A DNA stretch of 64,000 bases from Pseudomonas schmalbachii (GCF_017589465.1 NZ_JAELYA010000002.1:310001-374000), one strand, 5' to 3'. Counted from the stretch's first letter, positions 19,217-30,307 are shown. Numbers and translations are program-made. The notes: a model not told the origin generated them from the sequence alone.

Positions 19217-19243
19217 AACGCCAGCTTCGGCTGGCGTTTTTTA
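19217..19243 (+). terminator. Terminator after mvaT with UUCG tetraloop
   Basis: Stem AACGCCAGC / GCTGGCGTT closed by TTCG and followed by a T-run. The adjacent convergent gene sbcB ends 24 nt beyond. Confidence 0.93.
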
Positions 19244-19267
19244 TTTCTTGCTGAAATATTTCAGCCG

Positions 19268-20698
19268 TTACAGCGAATAGCGTTCGCGCAATTGCCGGGC
19301 ATGGGACTGCCAGGCTTCCAGCAATGCCCGATTTCCGCCCTCCGCCTCCTGCAGCTGCGTCGTCAATGCCGCATCGAAGTTTTCCAGCGTATTCGGCGCG
19401 CCGTACTCCGCGACACTCAGGCGCTGACGGCAGAAATTCCACCACTCCTGCTGTTCCGTAGCGTTCAAAGTTTCCGGGAAATTCCGTGCGCGATATCGGA
19501 ACAATAGTTCCGGAAGTCGCGGATCATCGAACGGCCATTGCTCTTTGGCCAAACGCTGCGGATCGGCCAGACGCACCTGCTCGCACAAGCGCCGATCCCG
19601 ATCGCCAATAAATCCGTCATATAACTGCTGTTCGGGATCTTCGCTGGCGGCGAAACTTTCCTCGGCATATATCTCGGCCAGCTTGTCCTTCCAGACAGAT
19701 TTTCCTTCCACCAGCAACGTTTCATTGCGCCGGCACTCTTCCATATCCACGCCGATACGCTCGCGATCCGCCGGACGCAGGACATTCAGCGGCGCCAGCA
19801 CCGGGCAGCGATTGACATGCACCAGCTTCAGCGGCACCGGCAGCTCGCCGTCCGCCAGTTCCTCGCGCCGGGTGTAGAGGCGCTTGCGCAGGGTTTCCGC
19901 ATCCAGTTCCAGCAGCGGCGCCGGATCGGCGCGCAGGTCGCAGACGATCAGGGCGTTGCGGTTGCGCGGGTGCCAGGCCAGCGGCAGGACCAGCGACAGG
20001 TAATGCCGGGCGGCGGAAAAGCGTCCGGAAATATGCACCAGCGGCTGCAGCAGACGAATCTGGTCGAGCACGCCCTGCTTGCTGCGCAGACGGTAGAGGA
20101 AGTCGTACAGCTTCGGCTGGCGATCGCGGATCAGCCGCGCCAGGGCGATGGTTGCGCGCACGTCGGAAAGCGCGTCGTGCGCCTGGCCGTGTTCGAGCCC
20201 GTTGGCCTCGGTGAGGCGCTCCAGCTTCAGGGTCACCTGCCCGTCCTGCTGCGGCCAGACGATGCCTTCGGGGCGCAGCGCATACGCAGTGCGCACCATG
20301 TCGATCAGGTCCCAGCGGCTGTTGCCGCCCTGCCATTCGCGGGCGTAGGGATCGAAGAAATTGCGGTAGAGGCTGTAGCGGGTCACTTCGTCGTCGAAGC
20401 GCAGCGTGTTGTAGCCGGCCACGCAGGTGCCTGGCTGGGCCAGTTGGGTGTGCAGGCGGGTCATGAACTCGGCTTCGGAGAGCCCCCGTTCCTCCAGGCG
20501 CTGCGGGCTGATGCCGGTGATCAGGCAGGCGACGGGATGCGGCAGGATGTCATCGCTGGGCCGGCAATAGAGATTCAGCGGTTCGCCGATCTCGTTGAGC
20601 GCCTCGTCGGTGCGGATGCCGGCAACCTGCAGCGGACGGTCGCGGCGCGGGTCCGTTCCGGTGGTTTCGTAGTCGTACCAGAAGATGCTGGCGTTCAT
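19268..20698 (-). CDS. sbcB: Exodeoxyribonuclease I
   Basis: Processive 3'-5' single-strand DNA exonuclease used in recombination and mismatch repair. The 476 residues begin with the DEDD exonuclease motif (FWYDYETTGTDP, with Asp9 and Glu11), followed by the second and third Exo motifs (AGYNTLRFDDEVTRYS and AHDALSDVRATIALA). The SH3-like and helical C-terminal domains are present by length. It converges on mvaT, an arrangement I recall from PAO1 (PA4315-PA4316). Confidence 0.96.
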   Translation of the reverse strand: MNASIFWYDYETTGTDPRRDRPLQVAGIRTDEALNEIGEPLNLYCRPSDDILPHPVACLITGISPQRLEERGLSEAEFMTRLHTQLAQPGTCVAGYNTLRFDDEVTRYSLYRNFFDPYAREWQGGNSRWDLIDMVRTAYALRPEGIVWPQQDGQVTLKLERLTEANGLEHGQAHDALSDVRATIALARLIRDRQPKLYDFLYRLRSKQGVLDQIRLLQPLVHISGRFSAARHYLSLVLPLAWHPRNRNALIVCDLRADPAPLLELDAETLRKRLYTRREELADGELPVPLKLVHVNRCPVLAPLNVLRPADRERIGVDMEECRRNETLLVEGKSVWKDKLAEIYAEESFAASEDPEQQLYDGFIGDRDRRLCEQVRLADPQRLAKEQWPFDDPRLPELLFRYRARNFPETLNATEQQEWWNFCRQRLSVAEYGAPNTLENFDAALTTQLQEAEGGNRALLEAWQSHARQLRERYSL

Positions 20699-20843
20699 GG
20701 CGCTCCCTCTTTCCGTGAACGCGGCAGTCTACCACCGCGTTCACCCGGCAATGTGCGAAAGCGCCGATGCTCGACGCGGCCGGTTGCCTCGCCGCGGCGC
20801 GCTGGATAGCATCAGACCTTAACTCCAGCGATAGCGAGCTCCC

Positions 20844-21581
20844 TTGAGCGCAGCCGTACCTCCACGCCCTGCCAACCCTCCGCCCGGCGCCCTTCTGGAT
20901 ACCCGCCAGCGGGTGGAAACCCCGGAGGGAATCGACCTGCTGCTGCGGCCGGCCGGAGTCATCCCGCGTGCCCTCGCCTACCTGATCGACCTCGGCATCC
21001 GTGGCCTGCTGATGCTGGCGATGTTCATGCTGCTGGCGTTCCTCGGCGAGTTGGGCACCGGTCTCGGACTGCTGCTGACCTTCATCCTGACCTGGTGGTA
21101 CATGGTGCTGTTCGAAGTGCTCAACCAGGGCCGCTCGCCCGGCAAGCAACTGATGGGCCTGCGCGTGGTGCATGACGATGGCACGCCGGTCGGCTGGTCG
21201 GCCTCGCTGCTGCGCAACCTGCTGCGTTTCGCCGACATCCTGCCGTTCGGCTATACCCTCGGCCTGCTCAGTTGCCTGTCCAACCGCGAGTTCAAGCGCC
21301 TGGGCGATATCGCCGCCGGCACCCTGGTGATCTATCGCGAGCCCACCCCGGCCCGCCCGCAACTGCCGGACGTCCCGCCGCAGCTTTCCCCCTGGCCGCT
21401 CAGCCTGGAAGAACAGCGCGCCTTCATGGGCTTCGCCGAGCGCGGCGCCAGTCTCTCCGCCGCGCGCCGGGAAGAACTCGCCGGCATCCTCGCCGAGCCG
21501 CTCGGCGTACCCGCGGCGCAGGCCGAAGCACGGATCAACGGCATCGCCCGCGGTCTGCTCGGCAGCGGGAACGGCAGATGA
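20844..21581 (+). CDS. RDD-family membrane protein, first gene of the MoxR operon
   Basis: 245-residue inner-membrane protein. Residues about 40-155 form an RDD domain (three helices with PRALAYLIDLGIRG and the conserved NQGRSPGKQLMGLRVV loop), and a soluble C-terminal tail of about 85 residues follows. The start codon is TTG at 20844; no ATG gives a better N-terminus. It overlaps the next gene by 4 nt (ATGA). RDD proteins have been linked to ion transport, but here the role is unknown. Context: first of six overlapping genes RDD, SpoIIM-like, DUF4129, DUF4350, MoxR, DUF58. Confidence 0.88.
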   Translation: MSAAVPPRPANPPPGALLDTRQRVETPEGIDLLLRPAGVIPRALAYLIDLGIRGLLMLAMFMLLAFLGELGTGLGLLLTFILTWWYMVLFEVLNQGRSPGKQLMGLRVVHDDGTPVGWSASLLRNLLRFADILPFGYTLGLLSCLSNREFKRLGDIAAGTLVIYREPTPARPQLPDVPPQLSPWPLSLEEQRAFMGFAERGASLSAARREELAGILAEPLGVPAAQAEARINGIARGLLGSGNGR

Positions 21582-22564
21582 AGCAGAGCCTGTTCGAACA
21601 ACGCCATCAGGGCGAGTGGAAGCGCTTCGCCAAGCGCCTCGAACAACTGGAGGGCGGCAAAAAGAACGGAGACTCCACCCCCGTGGGCGATTTCGCCGCC
21701 GATTACCGGCGCATCTGCCAGCAGCTCGCACTGGCCCGGGAGCGCGGCTACAGCAGCCACCTGATCGACCAGCTGCAGCAACTGGCGATGCGCGGCCACC
21801 AACAGTTCTACCGTCACCGCAGCCACCTGGGCTCACGCATGCTGGGCTTCCTGGTCGCCGGCTTCCCCCGCCTGGTCCGCGAGGAATGGCGCAGCATCGC
21901 CGTCGCCAGCCTGCTGTTCTACGGCAGCCTGCTGCTGATGGGCGTGCTGGTCTACGGCTTCCCCGACCTGGTCTACAGCCTGCTGAGCGCCGACCGCGTC
22001 GCCGAGATGGAATCGATGTACGCACCCGACACCAGCCGCCTCGGCCCGATGGGCGCACGCGACACCGGCGACGACTGGCAGATGTTCGCCTTCTACATCA
22101 TGAACAACATCGGCATCGCCTTTCAGACGTTCGCCAGCGGCCTGCTGTTCTGCCTGGGCACCCTGTTCTTCCTGCTGTTCAACGGCCTGATGATCGGCGC
22201 GGTGGCCGGTCACCTGACGCAGATCGGCTACGTGGAGACCTTCTGGTCCTTCGTCATCGGCCACGGCGCTTTCGAGCTGACCGCCATCACCTTCGCCGGC
22301 GCCGCCGGCCTCAAGCTCGGCTGGGCGCTGCTCGCCCCCGGACGCCTGAGCCGCGGCGAAGCCCTGCGCCAGGCGGCGGCGCGCAGCGTGCGGCTGATCG
22401 GCGGGGTGATCGTGCTGCTGCTGCTCGCGGCCTTCGTCGAAGGCTACTGGTCGTCGGTGACGGCCTTCGGCCCCAGGGTCAAATACGCGGTCGGCGCCCT
22501 GCTCTGGCTGCTGGTCGGCAGCTATTTCGCATTCGCCGGACGGACTCGCCATGCGCCTGACTGA
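21578..22564 (+). CDS. Stage II sporulation protein M-like (SpoIIM/DUF95) membrane protein
   Basis: 328-residue protein with a soluble helical N-terminus (residues 1-100) and about five to six hydrophobic segments, including GIAFQTFASGLLFCLGTLFF and the family motif FWSFVIGHGAFELTAI (conserved His and Glu). In Bacillus, SpoIIM is part of the septal peptidoglycan hydrolysis machine; the Gram-negative relatives are unassigned. It overlaps the RDD gene by 4 nt and the next gene by 14 nt, so co-translation is likely. Confidence 0.88.
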   Translation: MKQSLFEQRHQGEWKRFAKRLEQLEGGKKNGDSTPVGDFAADYRRICQQLALARERGYSSHLIDQLQQLAMRGHQQFYRHRSHLGSRMLGFLVAGFPRLVREEWRSIAVASLLFYGSLLLMGVLVYGFPDLVYSLLSADRVAEMESMYAPDTSRLGPMGARDTGDDWQMFAFYIMNNIGIAFQTFASGLLFCLGTLFFLLFNGLMIGAVAGHLTQIGYVETFWSFVIGHGAFELTAITFAGAAGLKLGWALLAPGRLSRGEALRQAAARSVRLIGGVIVLLLLAAFVEGYWSSVTAFGPRVKYAVGALLWLLVGSYFAFAGRTRHAPD

Positions 22565-24131
22565 TGCCAGCGTGGCGATCCGCCCGCGCAGCGCCTGGGA
22601 AGCGCTGGACCTCGGCATCCTCCTGGCGCGCCGCCACGCCGGATTGCTGATGGCCAGCTGGGCGCTGGTCAGCCTGCCGGTGTTCCTCGTCCTCAGCCTG
22701 CTGCTGTGGGACTACTCCGGCTGGGTCATCCTGCTGTTCTGGTGGCTGAAGCCGGCCTTCGACCGCCTGCCGCTGTACATCCTGTCCCGTGCGCTGTTCG
22801 CCGATACGCCGACGCTGAAGGAAGCGCTGCGCGCCTTCCCCGGTCTGCTGAAGACGCAACTGCTGCCCAGCCTGCTGTGGCGCCGCTTCAGCCCGATACG
22901 CAGCTTCGCGCTGCCGGTACAGCAGCTCGAAGGCCTGAAAGGGGAGGCACGCCAGCAGCGGCTCGCCGTCCTCCGCCAGCGCAACACCGGCGGCGCGACC
23001 TGGCTGACGCTGGTCGGCATGCACCTGGAACTCGCCCTCTGGCTCGGCCTGATGGCGCTGTTCTACCTGCTGCTGCCGCAGCAATGGCTGTCGGACTGGA
23101 AATGGCAGGCGCTGATCCGCGCCACCCAGGACAACTGGCTGTGGCTGGATCACCTGTCCAACCTGCTCTACGCGCTGGTGTTGGTGGTCTGGGAGCCGGT
23201 CTATGTAGCCTGCGGCTTTACCCTCTACCTGAACCGCCGCACGGAACTGGAAGCCTGGGACATCGAGCTGGTGTTCCGCCGCCTGCGCCAGCGCCTGATC
23301 GGCAGCGCCTATGCCGTGTTGCTGCTGATCGCCGGCGGCCTGGTCCTGTTGCCTGCCGAGCCGTCCTGGGCCGCCGCCAGCAACGCACAGAGCTGCGCGC
23401 TGCCATCGCAGGACCCGAACGGGCCGGAAGCCCCACGGCTGATGAAGCAGAAGCTCAGCAGCGAGCAGGCGCACAGGGCGGCGGAAGAGATCCTCGCCGC
23501 GCCGCCGTTCAGGCACAGCGAAACCGTGACCCGCTGGCGCCTGGGCGAGAAGAGCTCCGCGCAGCCGACCGGGGATGCCAGGGATGAAAGCGGGTTGCGC
23601 TCGCTGATCGATGCCCTGGAGAACTGGCGGGTGTTCAGGACCATGACGCTGATGATCGAGGTGCTGCTCTGGGCCGCGCTGTTCTGCGTGATCGCCCTGC
23701 TGCTCTGGCGCTACCGCCAGTGGCTGCGCCTGTTCGCCGGGCGACTGGGGCTGGCGCAACGCGTCTCCCCCGCAGCCCCCAACGTCATGTTCGGTCTGGA
23801 GCTCGCGCCGGAAAGTCTTCCGCAGGATGTCGCCAGCACCGCCGAACGCCTGTGGAACGACCAGCCGCGCGCCGCCCTGGGCCTGCTCTATCGCGCCCTG
23901 CTGAGTCGCCTGCTGCACGAACTCCGTGTGCCCCTGCGCGACTCGAACACCGAGGGCGAAGTGCTGGAAAAGGTCCGGACACTGGAAAGCGCCGAGCTGA
24001 ACAGTTATACGCAGTCCCTCACCCACCACTGGCAGGCGCTCGCCTACGGCCACGTGGCGCCGCCGGACGAGCTCAAGGCCAGCCTGTGCGATGGCTGGCG
24101 CCAGCTGTTCGGCAGCGGGGTGCAGGCATGA
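22551..24131 (+). CDS. DUF4129-domain membrane protein
   Basis: 526-residue membrane protein. The first 260 residues contain several hydrophobic helices, a soluble segment spans about 265-365, one helix lies near 367-386 (MLIEVLLWAALFCVIALLLW region), and the cytosolic C-terminal domain (about 420-510, with WNDQPRAALGLLYRALLSRLLH) is DUF4129. DUF4129 modules are commonly found next to MoxR/DUF58 genes. It overlaps both neighbours (14 nt upstream, 4 nt downstream). No catalytic residues recognised. Confidence 0.85.
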   Translation: MRLTDASVAIRPRSAWEALDLGILLARRHAGLLMASWALVSLPVFLVLSLLLWDYSGWVILLFWWLKPAFDRLPLYILSRALFADTPTLKEALRAFPGLLKTQLLPSLLWRRFSPIRSFALPVQQLEGLKGEARQQRLAVLRQRNTGGATWLTLVGMHLELALWLGLMALFYLLLPQQWLSDWKWQALIRATQDNWLWLDHLSNLLYALVLVVWEPVYVACGFTLYLNRRTELEAWDIELVFRRLRQRLIGSAYAVLLLIAGGLVLLPAEPSWAAASNAQSCALPSQDPNGPEAPRLMKQKLSSEQAHRAAEEILAAPPFRHSETVTRWRLGEKSSAQPTGDARDESGLRSLIDALENWRVFRTMTLMIEVLLWAALFCVIALLLWRYRQWLRLFAGRLGLAQRVSPAAPNVMFGLELAPESLPQDVASTAERLWNDQPRAALGLLYRALLSRLLHELRVPLRDSNTEGEVLEKVRTLESAELNSYTQSLTHHWQALAYGHVAPPDELKASLCDGWRQLFGSGVQA

Positions 24132-25365
24132 CGCGGACCACCCGTTACCTGGTCGGCCTGCTGGTGCTTGCGCTGCTGGGGGCGGGCGGCCTCTACCTGT
24201 ATCGCAACCTGACCCCCTACAGCGAAACCGTCGAGCACGGCCCATCGCCGGCCGCGCGCGCCAACGATTATCTGGCTGCGGAAACCTTTCTCAGCGACCA
24301 TGGCATCAAGGTTGCCACCGCTGGCGGCCTGGAAGTCCTCGACTCCCTGCCCGCCAAAGGACATACGCTGGTCCTCCTCGCCAGCCGGGAGAACGTCACG
24401 CCGGGCCAGACCGACCGCCTGCTGGACTGGGCGAGCAAGGGCGGCCACCTGATCGTCACCGCCGAGCGACTGTGGGACGAGAAACAGGGCAAGAGCGGCG
24501 ACCTGGTTCTCGACCGCCTCGGCGTACAGCAATTCCTCAGCGAGGACTTCGACAAGCGCAACGACGAGGCCGTGGAAGAGCAGGCGGAAGCGGACAGCGA
24601 AGCCTCGGACGCTCCCGACAGCGCCGGCAAGGACGAGCCCTCGCTGCTCGGCGACGATCCCTATCCGGAACTGACCAAGCTCTACCTGGAAAACGAAAGC
24701 GCGCCGGCCTACATCGGCTTCGATACCGACTATCACCTGTTCGACTCGCGCAACCTGGCCTACGCCTGGGCAAACAGCCAGGGCTCCACCCACCTGCTGC
24801 AACTGCGCCAGGGCGATGGCCTGGTGACCGTGCTCACCGACAACTGGATCTGGCAGAACGACAAGCTCGACCATTACGACAACGCCTGGCTGCTCTGGTA
24901 CCTGACCCAGGACAGCGACGTCACCCTGGTCTACCGCGCCGACAACGACAACCTCGCCGTGCTGCTCTGGCGCAACTTCCCCGAGGCGCTGGTCGCCCTG
25001 GCCGTGCTGATCCTGCTGGTGCTGTGGCGCGCCGGCCTGCGTCACGGCCCGCTGCAGCCGGCGCCCAGCCGCGCACGCCGGCAGCTGGAAGAACACCTGC
25101 GCGCCAGCGCCGACTTCCTGTTCCGCCAGCGCGGCCACGTCGCCCTGCTGCAGGGTCTGCAGCGCGATATCCTGCGCCGGGCGCGGCAACGCCAGCCCGG
25201 CTTCGAACACCTGCCCGTCGCGGAACAATGGCAGGTCCTCGGCCGCCTGACGCGCATGCCGAGCAGTGCCATCAGCCAGGCCATGCGCCCGTATCCGGGC
25301 CAACGCCTCTCCGCCGCCGACTTCACGCGCCAGGTCGCCCACCTGCAAAGTCTCAGGAACGCTCT

Positions 25366-25369
<4 letters not shown>
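24128..25369 (+). CDS. DUF4350-domain membrane-anchored protein
   Basis: 413-residue protein: an N-terminal helix (residues 7-25), a periplasmic or extracytoplasmic domain of about 260 residues with the DUF4350 glutamine-amidotransferase-like fold (HTLVLLASRENVTPGQTDRLLDW, GHLIVTAERLWD), an acidic low-complexity insert near 155-180, a second helix near 285-305 (ALVALAVLILLVLWRAG), and a cytosolic helical tail with many Arg residues. It overlaps its neighbours by 4 nt at each end. The fold assignment is from family knowledge; no enzyme activity is implied. Confidence 0.83.
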
Positions 25370-26387
<1,018 letters not shown>

Positions 26388-26391
<4 letters not shown>

Positions 26392-27719
26392 AACCGTCGC
26401 GCGCACTGCTCGCGCTGCTCGGCGCCCTGCTGGCCGCGGCGATCCTGCTCGGCAGCGCCACCGCCCTCGGCCTGCACCCGCCGGAGCTGCTCGGCAGCCT
26501 CTGGCGGGGGCTGCTGGTCGCCGTGGTGCTGCTCGCCCTGCTCGACGCCTTCTGGCTGCACCGCCTGCCTTCGCCACGCCTGGAACGCCAGCTCAGCGGC
26601 AACCTGCCGCTGGGGCGCTGGAGCGAGGTACGCCTGCAACTGCATCACAACTTCACCCAGGCACAGCGCGTGACGCTGTTCGACCACCTGCCCGCCGGCA
26701 TGGATTTCGAACACCTGCCGCAGGCGGTCGAGCTGCGCCCGGGCGAAAGCACGCAGCTCGGCTATCGCGTGCGCCCGTTGTCGCGCGGGCATTTCGTCTT
26801 CCCGCGCTGCGAAATCCAGCTGCGCAGCCCGCTGCGCCTGTGGCGTGGCCGGCGCTATCTGGAAACCCGCGACGAGACCCGCGTCTACCCCGACTTCGCC
26901 CGGCTCTACGGCGCCGAACTGATGGCCGTGGACCACTGGCTGAACCGCATCGGCGTACGCTCCGGGCAGCGCCGCGGGCTCGGCCTGGAATTCCACCAGC
27001 TGCGCGAATTCCGTGACGGCGACACGCTGCGGCAGATCGACTGGAAGGCCACCGCACGCAAGCGCACGCCGATCGCCCGCGAGTATCAGGACGAACGCGA
27101 CCAGCAGATCCTCTTCCTCATCGATTGCGGCCGGCGCATGCGCAGCAAGGACGGCGACCTCTCGCACTTCGACCATGCGCTCAACGCCAGCCTGCTGCTG
27201 GCCTACGTGGCGCTGCGCCAGGGCGATGCGGTGGGCCTGATGACCCTCGCCAGCGACCATCCGCGCCATCTGCCGCCAGCCAAGGGCAGCGGCCAGCTCA
27301 GCGCGCTGCTCAACACGGTCTACGACCTCGACGCCAGCCAGCGCCCGGCGGACTTCTCGGCGGCGGCCCAGGCCGTGCTCAGCCGCCAGCGCCGGCGCGC
27401 CCTGGTGGTGCTGGTGACCAACCTGCGCGACGAGGACGACGAAGACCTGCTCGGTGCGGTGAAGCGCCTGGGACGCCAGCATCGCGTGCTGGTGGCGAGC
27501 CTGCGCGAGGAAGTCCTCGACCGCCTGCGCCAGACGCCGGTGCAGGGCTACGAGGACGCCCTGGCCTATTGCGGCACGCTGGACTACCTGAACTCGCGCA
27601 GCGACCTCCACGAAAAGCTCGCCGCCCACGGCGTACCGGTGCTCGACGAACGCCCGAGCCGGCTCGGACCGGAACTGGTCAGCCGCTACCTGGGCTGGAA
27701 GAAGGCGGGAGCGATCTGA
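26388..27719 (+). CDS. DUF58 (VWA-like) membrane protein
   Basis: 443-residue protein with two N-terminal membrane helices (residues 5-28 and 41-58), a beta-rich extracytoplasmic stretch, and the DUF58 signature around residues 208-230 (LREFRDGDTLRQIDWKATAR) followed by a VWA-like domain with a degenerate metal site (FLIDCGRRMRS). DUF58 partners of MoxR are thought to form a membrane-bound complex. It ends the six-gene operon; a REP-like palindrome follows 8 nt after the stop. Confidence 0.9.
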
Positions 27720-27726
27720 AGCAACA

Positions 27727-27811
27727 CGTAGGTTGGCGCTGAACGCAGTGAAGCCCAACATCTGCCGGGCGTGGCACTGTTGGGCTTCACTGCGTTCAGC
27801 ACCAACCTACG
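27727..27811. repeat. REP-like palindrome after the MoxR operon
   Basis: Arms CGTAGGTTGGCGCTGAACG and CGTTCAGCACCAACCTACG pair almost perfectly, with inner arms TGAAGCCCAACA / TGTTGGGCTTCA. It may act as a transcript-end hairpin for the preceding operon. Confidence 0.88.
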
Positions 27812-27879
27812 ATAAAGCGCGGGCTACCGTCCCTGGTGCCCCCGATGACCGTACAGGTCGGCTCAGCGCACCCTGCGCT

Positions 27880-28239
27880 TCAGACCGACTCCACCTGACG
27901 GCGAAAACTGAAATAACGGCGCAGGGCGTCGACCAGCTCCACATATTCGGCCGGCGGCGCCACCAGGCAGAAGCCGGAGTCGTAGTTCCCCGGATTGACG
28001 TCCTCGCGGCACCACTGGCAGGTGGCGGCGAATTCGATGAGTTGCAGCTTGCCGTCCTGCCCGGGAATCTTCAGGCGCATTTCGAAACGGCCGCCGACCA
28101 GCATCGGCAGCTGGCTGATGAGCATCATGCCATCGAGCGAAATGTTGCCGATGTAGCCCATCGGCTTGTCGGTGACGCAGTTGAACACCTTCAGGTAATA
28201 CGGCAACTGATGACGCTCTATATGTCGTTGTTCACGCAT
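27880..28239 (-). CDS. PilZ-domain c-di-GMP-binding protein
   Basis: 119-residue single-domain PilZ protein. Both c-di-GMP ligands are visible: the RxxxR motif (RHIER at residues 5-9) and the [DN]xSxxG motif (NISLDG near residues 33-38). A start at 28239 (MREQRHIERHQL) places the RxxxR loop at the N-terminus as usual; upstream codons to 28287 are possible but unlikely. Small PilZ proteins act as effectors on motility or polysaccharide export. It is monocistronic on the minus strand, and the phosphodiesterase bifA is elsewhere in the window. Confidence 0.88.
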   Translation of the reverse strand: MREQRHIERHQLPYYLKVFNCVTDKPMGYIGNISLDGMMLISQLPMLVGGRFEMRLKIPGQDGKLQLIEFAATCQWCREDVNPGNYDSGFCLVAPPAEYVELVDALRRYFSFRRQVESV

Positions 28240-28299
28240 AGGGCTTTTCACTGTTGATGTATCCGTCAATATGACGATGCCGCCCACTACGGGTCCGCA

Positions 28300-28722
28300 C
28301 TATGGGCAGTTCGACGCCAGCCGCGAAGTCAACTCGCGACGGGCCGTGTCGATCTGGGCATCGCTGAAATAGGTTCGTTCGCCATTGGCTTCCTTGCTGT
28401 AATAACGGCCACCCTGGCTGAGGCGGGCGAGATCATCGTGCCATCGCCGGCACTGCGTGGCTACCCTGGCCTGCTGCTCCGCCGCCCGTTGCGCCACCGC
28501 TACCTGCTCGTCGCGGCGCGCCTGGTAGAACTGCCGGGTACGCTCCTCGCGCTCGCGGGTCGCGGCATCGCGCTCCACCACCTGCGGTTTCACCTCGACG
28601 CGCTGCGCCCCGGCAGGCGGCGTTTCGCCGAAGTGCAGCTTGCCCTCGGCGTCGGTCCAGCGATAGATATCCGCCACCGCCACCAGGGGGAAAACCCAGG
28701 CGCACAGGCACAGGATGCGCAT
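28300..28722 (-). CDS. DUF4124-domain periplasmic protein
   Basis: 140-residue exported protein. The signal peptide MRILCLCAWVFPLVAVA leads directly into the DUF4124 motif DIYRWTDAEGKLHFGETPP (residues 18-36), a small beta hairpin common in exported proteobacterial proteins. The rest is a Glu/Arg/Gln-rich helical segment (about 55-100), probably coiled coil, then a short Cys-containing tail. Function unknown. It follows the lipoprotein gene at 28826-29194 on the same strand. Confidence 0.85.
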   Translation of the reverse strand: MRILCLCAWVFPLVAVADIYRWTDAEGKLHFGETPPAGAQRVEVKPQVVERDAATREREERTRQFYQARRDEQVAVAQRAAEQQARVATQCRRWHDDLARLSQGGRYYSKEANGERTYFSDAQIDTARRELTSRLASNCP

Positions 28723-28747
28723 CGACTCCTTCCTCCATGAAGTCAGC

Positions 28748-28777
28748 AGGAGTTGTCGACACTTTTCGACAACTCCT
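28748..28777. other. Perfect 12-bp inverted repeat
   Basis: AGGAGTTGTCGA and TCGACAACTCCT are separated by six nt. It lies between two minus-strand genes just upstream of the DUF4124 gene. No T-run follows on the minus strand, so it may be a weak terminator, an attenuating hairpin or an operator. Confidence 0.5.
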
Positions 28778-28825
28778 TGAGCTTAGCGGCCCGCCTGTCC
28801 CGCTCAAGCCAGCCACGACCGGCGG

Positions 28826-29194
28826 TCAGGGCAGCGCAACCGAGTGGCTGCTCTCGCCGCGCAACCTGCCGTTGGCACGCAGGGTCTCCAGCCGCGCCTT
28901 GGCCCGGTAGGCATACTCGCTGGTCGGATAGCGGGCGATGATGAACTCGTAGGTCTGCGCGGCGTCGACGAAATACCGCTGCCGCTCCAGGCACTGCCCG
29001 CGCAGCATCGACATCTCCGGCTGCAGCCAGGGCCGCGCACGGCTCCGGCGCTCGGCCTGGGACAGTTCGAGCATGACGCGGTCGCAATCGCCGCTCTTGT
29101 ACGAGCGGTAGGCGTTGTTCAGGTGATAGTTGCTCGACCAGCTGTTGCAGCCGGCAAGCAGCAGGGTCAGGAACAGGACGCAGAGCGTGCGCAT
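28826..29194 (-). CDS. Small TPR-like lipoprotein
   Basis: 122-residue lipoprotein with signal MRTLCVLFLTLLLAGC (lipobox LAGC, Cys16). The mature part has helical repeats resembling a pair of TPR units (YRSYKSGDCDRVMLELSQAE and QRYFVDAAQTYEFIIARYP). The arrangement suggests a small envelope scaffold or partner-binding protein; no partner can be named. A good purine-rich site (ggaggatttcc) precedes the start. The divergent Usp gene begins 127 bp away. Confidence 0.78.
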   Translation of the reverse strand: MRTLCVLFLTLLLAGCNSWSSNYHLNNAYRSYKSGDCDRVMLELSQAERRSRARPWLQPEMSMLRGQCLERQRYFVDAAQTYEFIIARYPTSEYAYRAKARLETLRANGRLRGESSHSVALP

Positions 29195-29320
29195 GACTGG
29201 AAATCCTCCGTTGCCATTCGTATCGGCGCCGGCCTCGAGAACTGAAGGGCTGCCCCGGATCAAGCGGCAGAGGCTAGGCTTGCTTTGCAATGGGTCAGAC
29301 CGATCCGAGGAACGTCCCCA

Positions 29321-30229
29321 ATGAAACTGCAGAACCTGCTCGTCGTCATCGACCCCACCCGCGAGGAACAGCCCGCCCTCGCCCGCGCCCGCTGGATCGC
29401 CGAGCGCAGCGGCGCCAGCCTGGAACTGCTCGCCTGCGACTACACCCCGGCGCTGGACAACGCCCTGCTGGTGGCCCAGCGCGACCTGGAACGCGCCCGT
29501 CTGATGCAGCAGGCCGAACGCCTGGCCTGGCTGGAGCGGATGGCCGGACCGCTGCGCCATGACGGCATCGCCGTCACCTGCCATACCCTCTGGGGCAAGC
29601 CGCTGTACCGGCAGATCATCAGCCGCGTCGAGCAGAACCAACCCGATCTGGTGCTGAAGTCCACCAGCCGCCACGGTCTGTTGAAACGCCTGTTCCTGAC
29701 CAATACCGACTGGCAACTGATCCGCCACTGCCCGCAGCCGCTATGGCTGGTCCACCAGGGCGAATGGACCGGGCAACGCCTGTGCGCCGCGCTCGACCCG
29801 CTGCACGAGAGCGACAAGCCGGCCGCCCTCGACCACCGGCTGATCGGCATCGCCCGCGAATTCGAGCAACGCCTGCAGTTGCAGGCGCACTACCTGCACA
29901 GCTACATCGCCGTGCCGCAGACCCTGGCCTTCAACGCCGAACTGCTGGCCGACTACGACGACTACGTGAAACGCACCGAGCAGCACCATCGCCAGGCCTT
30001 CGACAACCTGCTCGACCAGCACCCGGCCATCGACCGGCGCATGAGCTTCCTCGAACAGGGCTTCGCCGAAGACGCCATTCCCGAATTCGTCCGCCGGCAC
30101 GGTATCGACCTGCTGCTGATGGGCGCCGTGGCGCGTGGCCAGCTGGACAACGCGCTGATCGGCCAGACGGCGGAGCGGGTGCTTGAAGAGGTGGAGTGCG
30201 ATCTGCTGGTGGTCAAACCGGGTGCCTGA
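29321..30229 (+). CDS. Tandem universal stress protein
   Basis: 302-residue protein with two UspA domains (about 1-145 and 150-302). The second domain carries a late Gly motif (LLMGAVARGQLDNALIGQTAERVLEEVECDLLVV), related to the GxxG-type loop, while the first has a weaker one (HGLLKRLFLTNTDWQLIRHC), as in UspE-type proteins. It resembles PAO1 PA4328. The start at 29321 is preceded by GAGGAACG. A separate tandem Usp protein is encoded at 43623-44486. Confidence 0.88.
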   Translation: MKLQNLLVVIDPTREEQPALARARWIAERSGASLELLACDYTPALDNALLVAQRDLERARLMQQAERLAWLERMAGPLRHDGIAVTCHTLWGKPLYRQIISRVEQNQPDLVLKSTSRHGLLKRLFLTNTDWQLIRHCPQPLWLVHQGEWTGQRLCAALDPLHESDKPAALDHRLIGIAREFEQRLQLQAHYLHSYIAVPQTLAFNAELLADYDDYVKRTEQHHRQAFDNLLDQHPAIDRRMSFLEQGFAEDAIPEFVRRHGIDLLLMGAVARGQLDNALIGQTAERVLEEVECDLLVVKPGA

Positions 30230-30307
30230 GGCGTATAAGGCGACCGCCGGGTCGCCGCTGTCACATTGTGGTGGTAGCCTGCACCTGCGTTAGACAAGGA
30301 GTAGAGA

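Noticed and set aside
28748-28777. Inverted repeat as a standard rho-independent terminator
   Set aside because: No T-run follows on the strand of the adjacent genes, so it is listed only as an inverted repeat.
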